A stretch of 11,219 nt of DNA from assembly GCA_016935595.1 (NCBI GenBank), contig JAFGQQ010000204.1, positions 1 through 11,219 of the forward strand, given 5' to 3'. A program made the position numbers and the translations under genes. Of this stretch, positions 1-6,418 are shown in pieces (position 1 is the first letter of the stretch; each line of letters starts with the position of its first letter). The notes under the pieces were generated by a model. That model saw only the letters and a program-made list of their open reading frames with translations, was not told the DNA's origin and ran no database searches. Source of the DNA: Bacteroidales bacterium (GTDB taxonomy: Bacteria > Bacteroidota > Bacteroidia > Bacteroidales > UBA10428).

Positions 1-16
1 AAATATAATATAATTT

Positions 17-47
17 TTTGAATATACCCTAAAATAATATATATTTG
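17..47 (+). promoter_or_regulatory. Bacteroidetes-type promoter for amtB-glnK
   Basis: TTTG at 17-20, a 19-base spacer, and TATATTTG at 40-47 match the known Bacteroidetes sigma factor consensus (-33 TTTG, -7 TAnnTTTG). Transcription would start around 52-56, leaving a leader of roughly 50 bases before the ATG at 108. This placement also argues that the TTG at 45, which opens the reading frame, is part of the promoter and not a start codon. It probably drives both amtB and the closely following PII gene. No operator or sigma-54 (-24/-12) signature is visible. Confidence 0.6.
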
Positions 48-107
48 TTTCGAAATTTATATATAAATTTGAATAGATTATGTATTTTAAAATTTAAAAA
101 TTTCAAT

Positions 108-1436
108 ATGAAAATGAAAAAATTTTTTTTAGTGATTTTACTTCTGATATCAATTTCAGCGGTAAATGTTTTTGCTTCTGATGGCAATGGAGTTGATTCG
201 GGCGCAACAGCATGGATGCTTACATCAACGGCATTAGTGCTATTAATGGTACCCGGTTTAGCTATGTTTTATGGTGGACTTGTACGTTCAAAAAATGTTT
301 TGGGAACTATGATGCATAGTTTTACAGCCATGGGTATAATGACTGTTCTTTGGGTCATTGTGAGTTATAGTATGTGTTTTGGAGGCAATATTTTAGGTGG
401 CTGGTTTGGCTGGAATAAAGATTATTTTTTACTAAAGGGACTTGATAATTCAATCATGTCAGCAGGTGTTCCCGAATATGTATTTTCAATGTTCCAGGGT
501 AAATTTGCTATAATCACTCCAGCCCTTATTGCCGGAGCATTTGCCGAACGTGTTAAATTCAGATCATACATTTTATTTATTGCTTTATGGGGTTTATTGG
601 TTTATAATCCATTATGTCACTGGGTGTGGGCTGAAGATGGTTTTTTATTTAATTTAGGAGCCAAAGGTGCAATAGATTTTGCAGGGGGTACTGTTGTACA
701 TATTTCATCGGGAGTTAGCGGATTGGTTGTTGTTCTTTTTATTGGTGGCAGAAGGGGGCATCCTAATTTAGCTTCGCGACCCAGTAATTTAACCATGACA
801 ATGATTGGTGCAGGCTTGTTATGGGTTGGATGGTTTGGATTTAATGCAGGGAGCAGTGTGTCAAGTGGTTTAAGTACTGCACAGGCTTTGACTGCAACTC
901 AGGTGGCTGCAGCTGCTGGTGCTATTACATGGATGATTATTGAGGGATTGCACCAGGGAAAAGCAACAGCTCTTGGTTTTGCAAGCGGTATACTGGCTGG
1001 TTTAGTTGCCGTTACACCTGCTGCTGGTGTTGTTCAGCCTTATGGCGCTTTAATATTAGGAATTGTTGCTGCTGTAATTTGTTATATAGCAATTTTAGTA
1101 AAGAACAAGTTGGGTTATGATGATACTCTTGATGCTTTTGGAATTCATGGCATTGGCGGTATTACTGGTGCATTATTGTTATCATTTTTAATACGAAAAA
1201 GCTGGATGCAGGAAGCATCTGAATTAGCTGGAGGATCATGGTCAGTATGGCATCAATTTGGTGTACAGGCAGTTGCTGTAATTATAGCTATAGCATATGC
1301 AGCATTTATAACATTGGTGATTTTATTTATTTTAAATAAATTATTCGGATTTAGATCTAGTTCAGAGTCTGAAATGCAAGGTTTAGACTCATCATATCAT
1401 GGTGAAAAAGGATATGGAATGGTTAATCCAAGTTAA
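108..1436 (+). CDS. amtB: Ammonium channel/transporter AmtB
   Basis: An inner-membrane ammonium channel of the Amt/Rh family, 442 residues from the chosen start, the normal length. The start at 108 (MKMKKFF, or the ATG two codons later) gives a signal peptide ending near VFA/SDG, as in E. coli AmtB. A longer frame back to a TTG at 45 would run through the promoter and add a non-signal leader. Family hallmarks are present: the GATAWMLTSTALVLLMVPGLA opening helix, FYGGLVRSKN, the pore-flanking GAFAERVKF and CHWVWAEDG segments, the DFAGG motif with Asp190, and the twin pore histidines His198 (TVVHIS) and His347 (FGIHGIGG). The cytoplasmic tail ends in the conserved EMQGLDSSYHGEKGY block, which in characterised homologues mediates coupling to PII. 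The PII gene follows 33 bases downstream, so the two are very likely co-transcribed and act as the usual Amt-GlnK ammonium-uptake switch. Confidence 0.97.
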   Translation: MKMKKFFLVILLLISISAVNVFASDGNGVDSGATAWMLTSTALVLLMVPGLAMFYGGLVRSKNVLGTMMHSFTAMGIMTVLWVIVSYSMCFGGNILGGWFGWNKDYFLLKGLDNSIMSAGVPEYVFSMFQGKFAIITPALIAGAFAERVKFRSYILFIALWGLLVYNPLCHWVWAEDGFLFNLGAKGAIDFAGGTVVHISSGVSGLVVVLFIGGRRGHPNLASRPSNLTMTMIGAGLLWVGWFGFNAGSSVSSGLSTAQALTATQVAAAAGAITWMIIEGLHQGKATALGFASGILAGLVAVTPAAGVVQPYGALILGIVAAVICYIAILVKNKLGYDDTLDAFGIHGIGGITGALLLSFLIRKSWMQEASELAGGSWSVWHQFGVQAVAVIIAIAYAAFITLVILFILNKLFGFRSSSESEMQGLDSSYHGEKGYGMVNPS

Positions 1437-1469
1437 ATAATACTACTCAAAACTTGTAAAAATAAAATA

Positions 1470-1814
1470 ATGAAATTAATAACAGCCATAATAAGAGAAG
1501 ATAAGCTTGACAGGGTACGTGAAGCCCTTATAGAAGCTGAAATCACCCGTATTACTGTGAGTCGTGTCTCTGGACATGGACAGCAAATAAGAGAAGAAAT
1601 TTATCGGGGTAAGAAAGTCATTCCAAATTTAATTCCAAAGATAAAAGTTGAAATTGGTGTAAACGATGCTTTTGTCGATATTACTGTAAATGCAATTATT
1701 AAATCGGCAAAAACAAACGGAGGCGGTGAGGTTGGTGACGGGAAAATATTTATTACTCCTTTAGAAGAGTGTATAAGAATTAGGACTGAGGAGAGGGGAG
1801 GAAAGGCAATTTAA
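1470..1814 (+). CDS. glnK: PII family nitrogen signal protein (GlnK/GlnB-like)
   Basis: A 114-residue trimeric PII protein that senses ATP/ADP and 2-oxoglutarate and, given its position after amtB, most likely plugs the AmtB channel. Core motifs are clear: MKLITAIIRE start, KLDRVREAL helix, ITVSRVSGHGQQ before the T-loop, IYRG (Tyr45), LIPKIKVEI, GDGKIFI and the nucleotide-binding IRIRTEE. Two features differ from enterobacterial GlnB/GlnK by my own alignment. The position matching Tyr51, the uridylylation site, is occupied by Val50, and the T-loop is one residue shorter. The B-loop reads TNGGGEVGDG, about three residues longer than the usual TGKIGDG. Uridylylation at the classical site is therefore unlikely, and control is probably by ligands alone. 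The start has no Shine-Dalgarno, but the leader is A-rich (aaaaataaaataATG). The stop codon overlaps the left end of a palindromic repeat. Confidence 0.96.
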   Translation: MKLITAIIREDKLDRVREALIEAEITRITVSRVSGHGQQIREEIYRGKKVIPNLIPKIKVEIGVNDAFVDITVNAIIKSAKTNGGGEVGDGKIFITPLEECIRIRTEERGGKAI

Positions 1815-1951
1815 AAGGGGGCGTCCAAAAAGTCAACCAATCCGTCATTCTTAATTTATTTCAGAATCTAAACAAATTGATTATCTGATATATTCAGATC
1901 CTGAAACAAGTTCAGGATGACGTTTCATGGACTTTTTGGACGTCCTCTTTA
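1813..1951. repeat. Nested palindromic (MITE-like) repeat element
   Basis: About 139 bases form one large imperfect hairpin. The outer arms, 1814-1834 and 1930-1950, match at 19 of 21 positions and share an exact core (cgtccaaaaagtc / gactttttggacg). The inner arms, 1843-1869 and 1896-1922, match at 22 of 27 positions. Between outer and inner arms lie 8 and 7 unpaired bases, and the central loop is 26 bases with a further 6-bp stem at its edge. Terminal inverted repeats with no coding capacity suggest a miniature inverted-repeat transposable element or another dispersed palindromic repeat. A TA sits at each outer boundary (1812-1813 and 1950-1951), compatible with a TA target duplication, but the palindrome makes this ambiguous. 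It lies between the convergent glnK and histidine kinase genes, where it could also end transcription from both sides. Confidence 0.75.
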
Positions 1952-1968
1952 TACTAAATATTTAGTAT
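1951..1968. repeat. Perfect 18-bp palindrome at the histidine kinase stop
   Basis: The sequence atactaaatatttagtat is its own reverse complement, abuts the right end of the larger palindromic element, and ends on the first base of the kinase stop codon (1968-1970 on the minus strand). It is too AT-rich and lacks the T-tract for a strong intrinsic terminator. It may be a weak transcript-end hairpin or just part of the insertion junction. Confidence 0.4.
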
Positions 1969-3866
1969 TATTTATTTGTCATTGGTAATTTTACACTAAA
2001 TTTACTTCCTTTATTTTCTTCGCTCTTCACTTCAACCGAACCCTTGTTAATTTCAATAAACTCTTTACATAATATTAATCCTAAACCTGTACCCTTTTCA
2101 TTATCTGTTCCTTCTGTTGTATATTGCACATCAAGCCTGAAAATATTTTCTATATTTTCATTTTTTATACCTACCCCTGTATCAATTATTGAAATTTGTA
2201 TTTGATTATTTATCTGGCTTCCTTCAATAATTATTTTACCTTTTCTACTAGTATATTTTATAGCATTAGATATTAAGTTACGAAATACTGATTTTATCAT
2301 GTTTTCATCAACATAAGCATATAATTCTCCTTTATAATCTTTACGTATAGTAATTTGTTTGTAGTCCAACTGGTTTTCGAACAGGGAAATAATGTTTGCA
2401 ATAATTGCCCTGATATCTGTCGTTACAGGTTCGTAAGATATACGACCAGTTTGAGACCTTGCCCATTCAAGTAAATTTTCAAGCAAATTATTGGTTTTTT
2501 CCGATATTTTATTCATAAGTTGGATATAATCAAGCAATTCTTCTCTTGAATAATCCTCAAAATTTTCCAGTAATAATCTCGATAAACCTAAAAATTGATT
2601 AAACGGATTTTTTAAATCATGAGCAATAATTGAGAAGAATTTATCTTTTGTTATATTTGATTCTTTAAGTTTCTGTTCGTTTTCTTTAGCGCTTTGCAGA
2701 GCCGATTTTAAACGGGCTTCGTTATTTTTTAAAGCTTCTTCAGCTTTTTTTCTCTCATCAATATCGATAAATGTAATTAAATCAGCATTTCTTCTTTCAT
2801 ATTTAATAGTTTTTGACCATAATTCTAACCATTTTACCTGTTTATCTTTGGTTATTCCACGGCAAGTATAATTTGAAACAACGTCATTTGCACTTTTTAT
2901 TTTTTTTGTGTATTGATCGTATACAAATTCCAGATCATCAGGATAAATTAATTTGAAAATTTCGTCTTTTCCGCATTTCGCCAAATCGTTACAATCATAT
3001 CCACTAAGCAGACAAAAAGCATGATTATAATATTTTATTAATCCATCTTGTATAATAATTATTCCCATTAATGATTGATCGGATATGATCCTGAATTTTT
3101 CTTCGCTTTCTATAATTGCCTTTTCAATTTCTTTTCTTTTAGTAATATCTCTTGAAACAACAGTTACTCCAGCATAATTGTCCAGGCTATCTTTGTATTT
3201 TGAGATTCTGGCATTAAACCATTTTTTTTCTTTACCGATGGTTATATTATAATCAAATTCTTGCATTTGCTGGCCTGCTTCAATATTCTTAATAGATGTT
3301 TCAATTGATTTAAGGATGTGCACGGGAAGAACATCTTTATAATGAAAATTTTTAAATGTTTTTGAAGTAACAAAATATTTAAATTCTCCCGTAGGTTTAT
3401 GGTAATCTATAATAATGCCTTTTTTATCAATAACAAAAACCAGGTCATCCATTGAAGTTAAGGTTGATATCAATTTTTCCTGATTTTCTTTTAAAATTTG
3501 TTCATGTTTTTTTCTATCTGAGATTTCTCTTACCGATGTACATAATAATTCTTTGTTTTTCTGTTTTACATATATTCTGTTAATTTCAACAGGGATTAAT
3601 TTTCCATCTTTTTTTTTATGTAAAGATTCAATTGTGTCCGATTTTTTTTTCTTTATATTGTTCCAGCATATTCTCCAGGCATCTTCATTGATATTAGGAT
3701 CAATATCATGAATTTTCATAGACATCAGTTCATCTTTCGAATAACCTAATCCTTCATATGCGGAACGATTTACATAATAATATGATCCGTCAGGATTCAA
3801 CCAATATATTCTTTCTGAGGCATTTTCGATATAATATAACAGTAAATCTGTGTCTTCTTCATTCAT
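1968..3866 (-). CDS. Cytosolic PAS-domain sensor histidine kinase
   Basis: A 632-residue two-component sensor kinase. There are three PAS domains at about residues 8-118, 131-245 and 253-373, each ending in the typical (D/E)(I/R)xxRK(K)xE linker (EISDRKKHE, DITKRKEIE, DIDERKKAEE). A coiled linker (374-405) leads to a HisKA dimerisation domain with the H-box FFSIIAHDLKNPF and phospho-acceptor His416. The HATPase_c domain has the N-box RNLISNAIKYT (Asn530, Asn534), DTGVG at 562-566 and GTGLGL at 592-597. No transmembrane segment or signal peptide is visible, so it senses something intracellular or a diffusible or redox cue through PAS. It has no C-terminal receiver domain and no response regulator beside it, so its partner is encoded elsewhere. 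The start at 3866 (MNEEDTDLLL) leads straight into the first PAS domain. It converges on glnK, separated by the palindromic repeat. The signal sensed cannot be read from the sequence. Confidence 0.93.
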   Translation of the reverse strand: MNEEDTDLLLYYIENASERIYWLNPDGSYYYVNRSAYEGLGYSKDELMSMKIHDIDPNINEDAWRICWNNIKKKKSDTIESLHKKKDGKLIPVEINRIYVKQKNKELLCTSVREISDRKKHEQILKENQEKLISTLTSMDDLVFVIDKKGIIIDYHKPTGEFKYFVTSKTFKNFHYKDVLPVHILKSIETSIKNIEAGQQMQEFDYNITIGKEKKWFNARISKYKDSLDNYAGVTVVSRDITKRKEIEKAIIESEEKFRIISDQSLMGIIIIQDGLIKYYNHAFCLLSGYDCNDLAKCGKDEIFKLIYPDDLEFVYDQYTKKIKSANDVVSNYTCRGITKDKQVKWLELWSKTIKYERRNADLITFIDIDERKKAEEALKNNEARLKSALQSAKENEQKLKESNITKDKFFSIIAHDLKNPFNQFLGLSRLLLENFEDYSREELLDYIQLMNKISEKTNNLLENLLEWARSQTGRISYEPVTTDIRAIIANIISLFENQLDYKQITIRKDYKGELYAYVDENMIKSVFRNLISNAIKYTSRKGKIIIEGSQINNQIQISIIDTGVGIKNENIENIFRLDVQYTTEGTDNEKGTGLGLILCKEFIEINKGSVEVKSEENKGSKFSVKLPMTNK

Positions 3867-3882
3867 TTTAATTACTGTTACA

Positions 3883-3903
3883 TGCTAAAATATAATTATA
3901 GCA
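3883..3903. promoter_or_regulatory. Imperfect palindrome upstream of the kinase gene
   Basis: A 21-base near-palindrome with outer half-sites tgcta / tagca lies 17 bases before the histidine kinase ATG, within the 245-base divergent spacer between the kinase and the LsrG-like gene. It could be an operator overlapping the kinase promoter. I found no full TAnnTTTG match on either strand in this spacer (the closest is TTCATTTG on the minus strand at 3902-3909), and in such AT-rich DNA palindromes arise by chance. Confidence 0.2.
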
Positions 3904-4111
3904 AATGAATAAATTATTATTTGTATATATATGATTAATATTAAATCTATTGTATAATCGGATTATAATAAATTTAATTAAATTATACATTAAAATTATG
4001 AAAATGTTATGTTTTCTATAAAAAATATATTTATTTTTCAGGCTTTAAATAATGATAGATAAGATTTATTTTAAATTATATTAAGATTTAACATAATAAA
4101 AATTGATTGAA

Positions 4112-4420
4112 ATGATTGTAACAACTGTACATGTTTGGGTTAAGGAAGAATTCATCGAAGATTTTATTGAAGCGTCAATTGAAAATTATAAGGAATCAGT
4201 TAAAGAACCAGGTAATTTACGTTTTGATATTTTACAGGATTCAAATAACCCTTCAAAATTTATTTTATATGAAGCCTATGATTCTGAGGAATCATCAGCA
4301 GCGCATAAGTCTACCCCTCATTATTTAAAATGGCGTGAGACGGTAGCTGACTGGATGGAAAAACCCAGGGAAGGTATTAAGCATAAAATATTATGTCCTC
4401 TAGATCGGGAAAAATGGTAA
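4112..4420 (+). CDS. LsrG-like ABM-fold (antibiotic biosynthesis monooxygenase) family protein
   Basis: A 102-residue protein of the dimeric alpha/beta-barrel ABM fold (PF03992 type). It closely resembles E. coli LsrG in the central region: NLRFDILQD (35-43), YEAY (53-56), a following AAHKSTPHY with His65 and His70, and then KWRETVADW. LsrG isomerises phospho-DPD during autoinducer-2 breakdown, but no lsrK, lsrF or Lsr transporter gene is here, so that substrate is not implied. A quinol monooxygenase or a dicarbonyl-handling role is equally possible. I chose the ATG at 4112, giving MIVTTVHVWVKEEF, which starts directly with the first beta strand. A TTG three codons upstream is the alternative. 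The gene overlaps the alcohol dehydrogenase start by 7 bases, so translational coupling and a shared substrate pathway are likely. Confidence 0.88.
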   Translation: MIVTTVHVWVKEEFIEDFIEASIENYKESVKEPGNLRFDILQDSNNPSKFILYEAYDSEESSAAHKSTPHYLKWRETVADWMEKPREGIKHKILCPLDREKW

Positions 4421-5589
4421 AATCTTTTGATTTTTCAAGAATTCCAAGAATAATATTTGGTTCAGGTAAAATAAAGTTATTAACTAACGAATTATATAAT
4501 TTCGGCAAGAATGTTCTTTTAATTACAGGCAAAGAATCGTTTTACAAAATTACTGAAGCAGAAGCTGTTTTAAGTGAGCTTGAGAAGGGGGGCATTAATA
4601 TTGAACATATAAAAGTATCTGGAGAACCTTCCCCTTCTGTTATTGATGATATTATACGGCGTTATAGAAAACAGAAGATAGATGTTGTGGTTGGTATAGG
4701 CGGAGGAAGTATTCTTGATACGGCAAAAGCTGTTTCAGCAATGCTTTTGTTAGATGATACAGTTAAAAATTATATTGAGGGAGTTGGTCAGAAGCAGCAC
4801 CCTGGTTGTAAATTACCATATATAGCTATACCAACAACTTCAGGAACCGGGAGTGAAACAACAAATAATGCTGTAATTTCCGAGGTTACTCAAAATGGTT
4901 TTAAAAGATCATTAAGGCATAATAACTTTATCCCGGATATTGCTATTGTCGATCCTGAACTCACCTTGTCATGTCCTTCAAATATAACAGCTGCCAGCGG
5001 AATGGATGCTTTTACACAATTATTGGAATCATATCTTTCCGATAAATCAAGTCCTTTTACAGATGTATTGGCATATGAAGGATTAAAACGAATTAAATTG
5101 TCATTATTATCTGTTAATATGGATAGTAATAATAACCTTGATGCACGAACAGATATGGCTTACGCTGCAATGATTTCAGGAATTACTTTAAATAATTCAG
5201 GTTTGGGAGTGGTTCATGGATTTGCTTCTTCAATTGGCGGTTATTTCAATATACCTCACGGAATTATTTGCGGTACATTAATGGCTTCGGCGAATAAGTT
5301 AACTGTTCAAAGAATATTTGATGAAGATCCTCAGAATCCTGCAATTGACAAATATTTAAAAATTACCAGGCTTTTTATTGATGAAGAGCAAATAAATAAA
5401 GAAAAATATATAGAAAGATTTATCGAAAAACTTGAAGAATATACAGATTTGTTAAAAATTCCCAAACTAAGTAAATTTGGAATAGATAAATCGGATATTG
5501 AATTAATAGTTAATAATACCAGTAATAAAAATAATCCTTACAAGTTATCAAAAGGCGATATGATCAAGATATTGGAAGACAGACTTTAA
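4414..5589 (+). CDS. Iron-containing alcohol dehydrogenase (group III ADH)
   Basis: A 391-residue NAD(P)-dependent dehydrogenase of the Fe-ADH family, a normal length. It interconverts an alcohol and an aldehyde or ketone in the cytosol. Visible motifs are the N-terminal IIFGSGK, the nucleotide-binding GGGSILDTAKA, the substrate/cofactor loop PTTSGTGSETT, and IPHG. Metal ligands by comparison with FucO are Asp198 (GMDAFTQ), His268 (VVHGF) and His282 (IPHG). The fourth, FucO His200, is Gln202 here, and FucO His267 is Ser272. The GMDAFTQLLE form seems to define a subfamily rather than a mutation, and it may change metal use. The ATG at 4414 (MVKSFDFSRIP) overlaps the previous stop (ATGGTAA). 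An in-frame ATG at 4393 would add seven residues of no apparent use. The pair with the LsrG-like gene suggests reduction of a small carbonyl product. The substrate is unknown. Confidence 0.93.
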   Translation: MVKSFDFSRIPRIIFGSGKIKLLTNELYNFGKNVLLITGKESFYKITEAEAVLSELEKGGINIEHIKVSGEPSPSVIDDIIRRYRKQKIDVVVGIGGGSILDTAKAVSAMLLLDDTVKNYIEGVGQKQHPGCKLPYIAIPTTSGTGSETTNNAVISEVTQNGFKRSLRHNNFIPDIAIVDPELTLSCPSNITAASGMDAFTQLLESYLSDKSSPFTDVLAYEGLKRIKLSLLSVNMDSNNNLDARTDMAYAAMISGITLNNSGLGVVHGFASSIGGYFNIPHGIICGTLMASANKLTVQRIFDEDPQNPAIDKYLKITRLFIDEEQINKEKYIERFIEKLEEYTDLLKIPKLSKFGIDKSDIELIVNNTSNKNNPYKLSKGDMIKILEDRL

Positions 5590-5597
5590 ATAGCGAT

Positions 5598-6416
5598 TCA
5601 TTCAAATTTCTTTATTGATCTTAAAATAACCATTTCTACTAATTTCGGACTAATTTTATTAAAAAACCAGGTTATTTTACCAAGGATAGTATGAATGCTT
5701 AAAGATTTTCTTTTTTTAATTTGTTTAATAATATCATTTATTGTCTTTTCTGCAGGCCTGACTTTAACTGCGGTTCTTTGTGGTAAATATTCAAGTATGC
5801 CATTGCTATTATAGGCCAGCTTTTGAGGATCATTCTCGGTAAAACTAACATAAGAAATTCCTACATGTATTTTGGTGTTGTTTAGCTCTATTTTTAATGA
5901 CTGGGCTAAAGCAGTTAATGCCATTTTTGAGGCGCTATATGAAGAATATAATGGCAATCCCCTTATCCCAGCAACACTGGATATAAAAATAATACTTCCA
6001 TTGGTTTGTTTTAAATATGGTAGTGCGTATTTGGTTGGATAGATTGAACCTAAAAGATTTGTATTTATAACATTTTCAAATACCATTGGGTCAGTATCTT
6101 CAATAGTACCTTTCCCTGATATGCCCGCGTTGTTTATTAATATATCAATTTTGCCAAAAGTGTTAATTGTTTCTTCAATTATTTTTTTACTTTCTTCAGG
6201 TTTTGAAACATCCCCGGGCACAGAATGAATAGTAAATCCTTTACCGGTTAATTCTTTTTTTGTCATTTCCAGGCCTTCTTTTTGTCGTGCATTAATAACT
6301 ACTTTTGCCCCGTACCCGGCAAGTCTCGATGCTAATTGTTTACCTAAACCAATTCTTGATCCTGTTATTATAATGACCTTATTAAAAAAATATCGGTTAT
6401 ATATTTTATTATTCAT
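5598..6416 (-). CDS. Classical short-chain dehydrogenase/reductase (SDR)
   Basis: A 272-residue Rossmann-fold NAD(P)-dependent oxidoreductase. The cofactor motif is TGSRIGLG (18-25), followed by GDV near residue 68, the structural NNAG (95-98), the catalytic Ser in FISSVAG (about 147), and the YxxxK pair Tyr160/Lys164 in YSSYSASK. A basic residue after the glycine motif and INARQ at the end of beta-2 lean towards NADP(H), an inference only. After the core, residues about 230-272 form a basic and hydrophobic tail (IKKRK, ILGKITWFFNKISPKLVEMVILRSI) that could bind membrane or a lipid-like substrate. It starts 2 bases after the stop of the upstream epimerase-like gene, so the two form an operon and may act in sequence. 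Its stop is 8 bases from that of the convergent alcohol dehydrogenase. The substrate is not identifiable. Confidence 0.92.
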   Translation of the reverse strand: MNNKIYNRYFFNKVIIITGSRIGLGKQLASRLAGYGAKVVINARQKEGLEMTKKELTGKGFTIHSVPGDVSKPEESKKIIEETINTFGKIDILINNAGISGKGTIEDTDPMVFENVINTNLLGSIYPTKYALPYLKQTNGSIIFISSVAGIRGLPLYSSYSASKMALTALAQSLKIELNNTKIHVGISYVSFTENDPQKLAYNSNGILEYLPQRTAVKVRPAEKTINDIIKQIKKRKSLSIHTILGKITWFFNKISPKLVEMVILRSIKKFE

Positions 6417-6418
6417 GC

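Noticed and set aside
45..107. Extension of amtB to a TTG start
   Set aside because: It overlaps the -7 promoter element and puts an unrelated leader before an obvious signal peptide beginning at the ATG at 108.
1813..1968. Small regulatory RNA or riboswitch gene
   Set aside because: The structure is a simple nested palindrome between two gene ends, without a promoter match or conserved aptamer-like core that I can see; a repeat element explains it better.
3867..4111. Promoters in the divergent spacer of the kinase and LsrG-like genes
   Set aside because: No full TAnnTTTG with a properly spaced TTG was found on either strand; partial AT-rich matches are expected by chance.
4131..4328. 65-codon frame inside the LsrG-like gene (+)
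   Set aside because: It is fully contained in a gene with clear family motifs and encodes no recognisable protein; an out-of-frame shadow.
4112..4420. Part of an autoinducer-2 (Lsr) uptake and breakdown system
   Set aside because: Only the LsrG-like fold is present; no kinase, thiolase, regulator or ABC transporter genes of the lsr system occur in the window.
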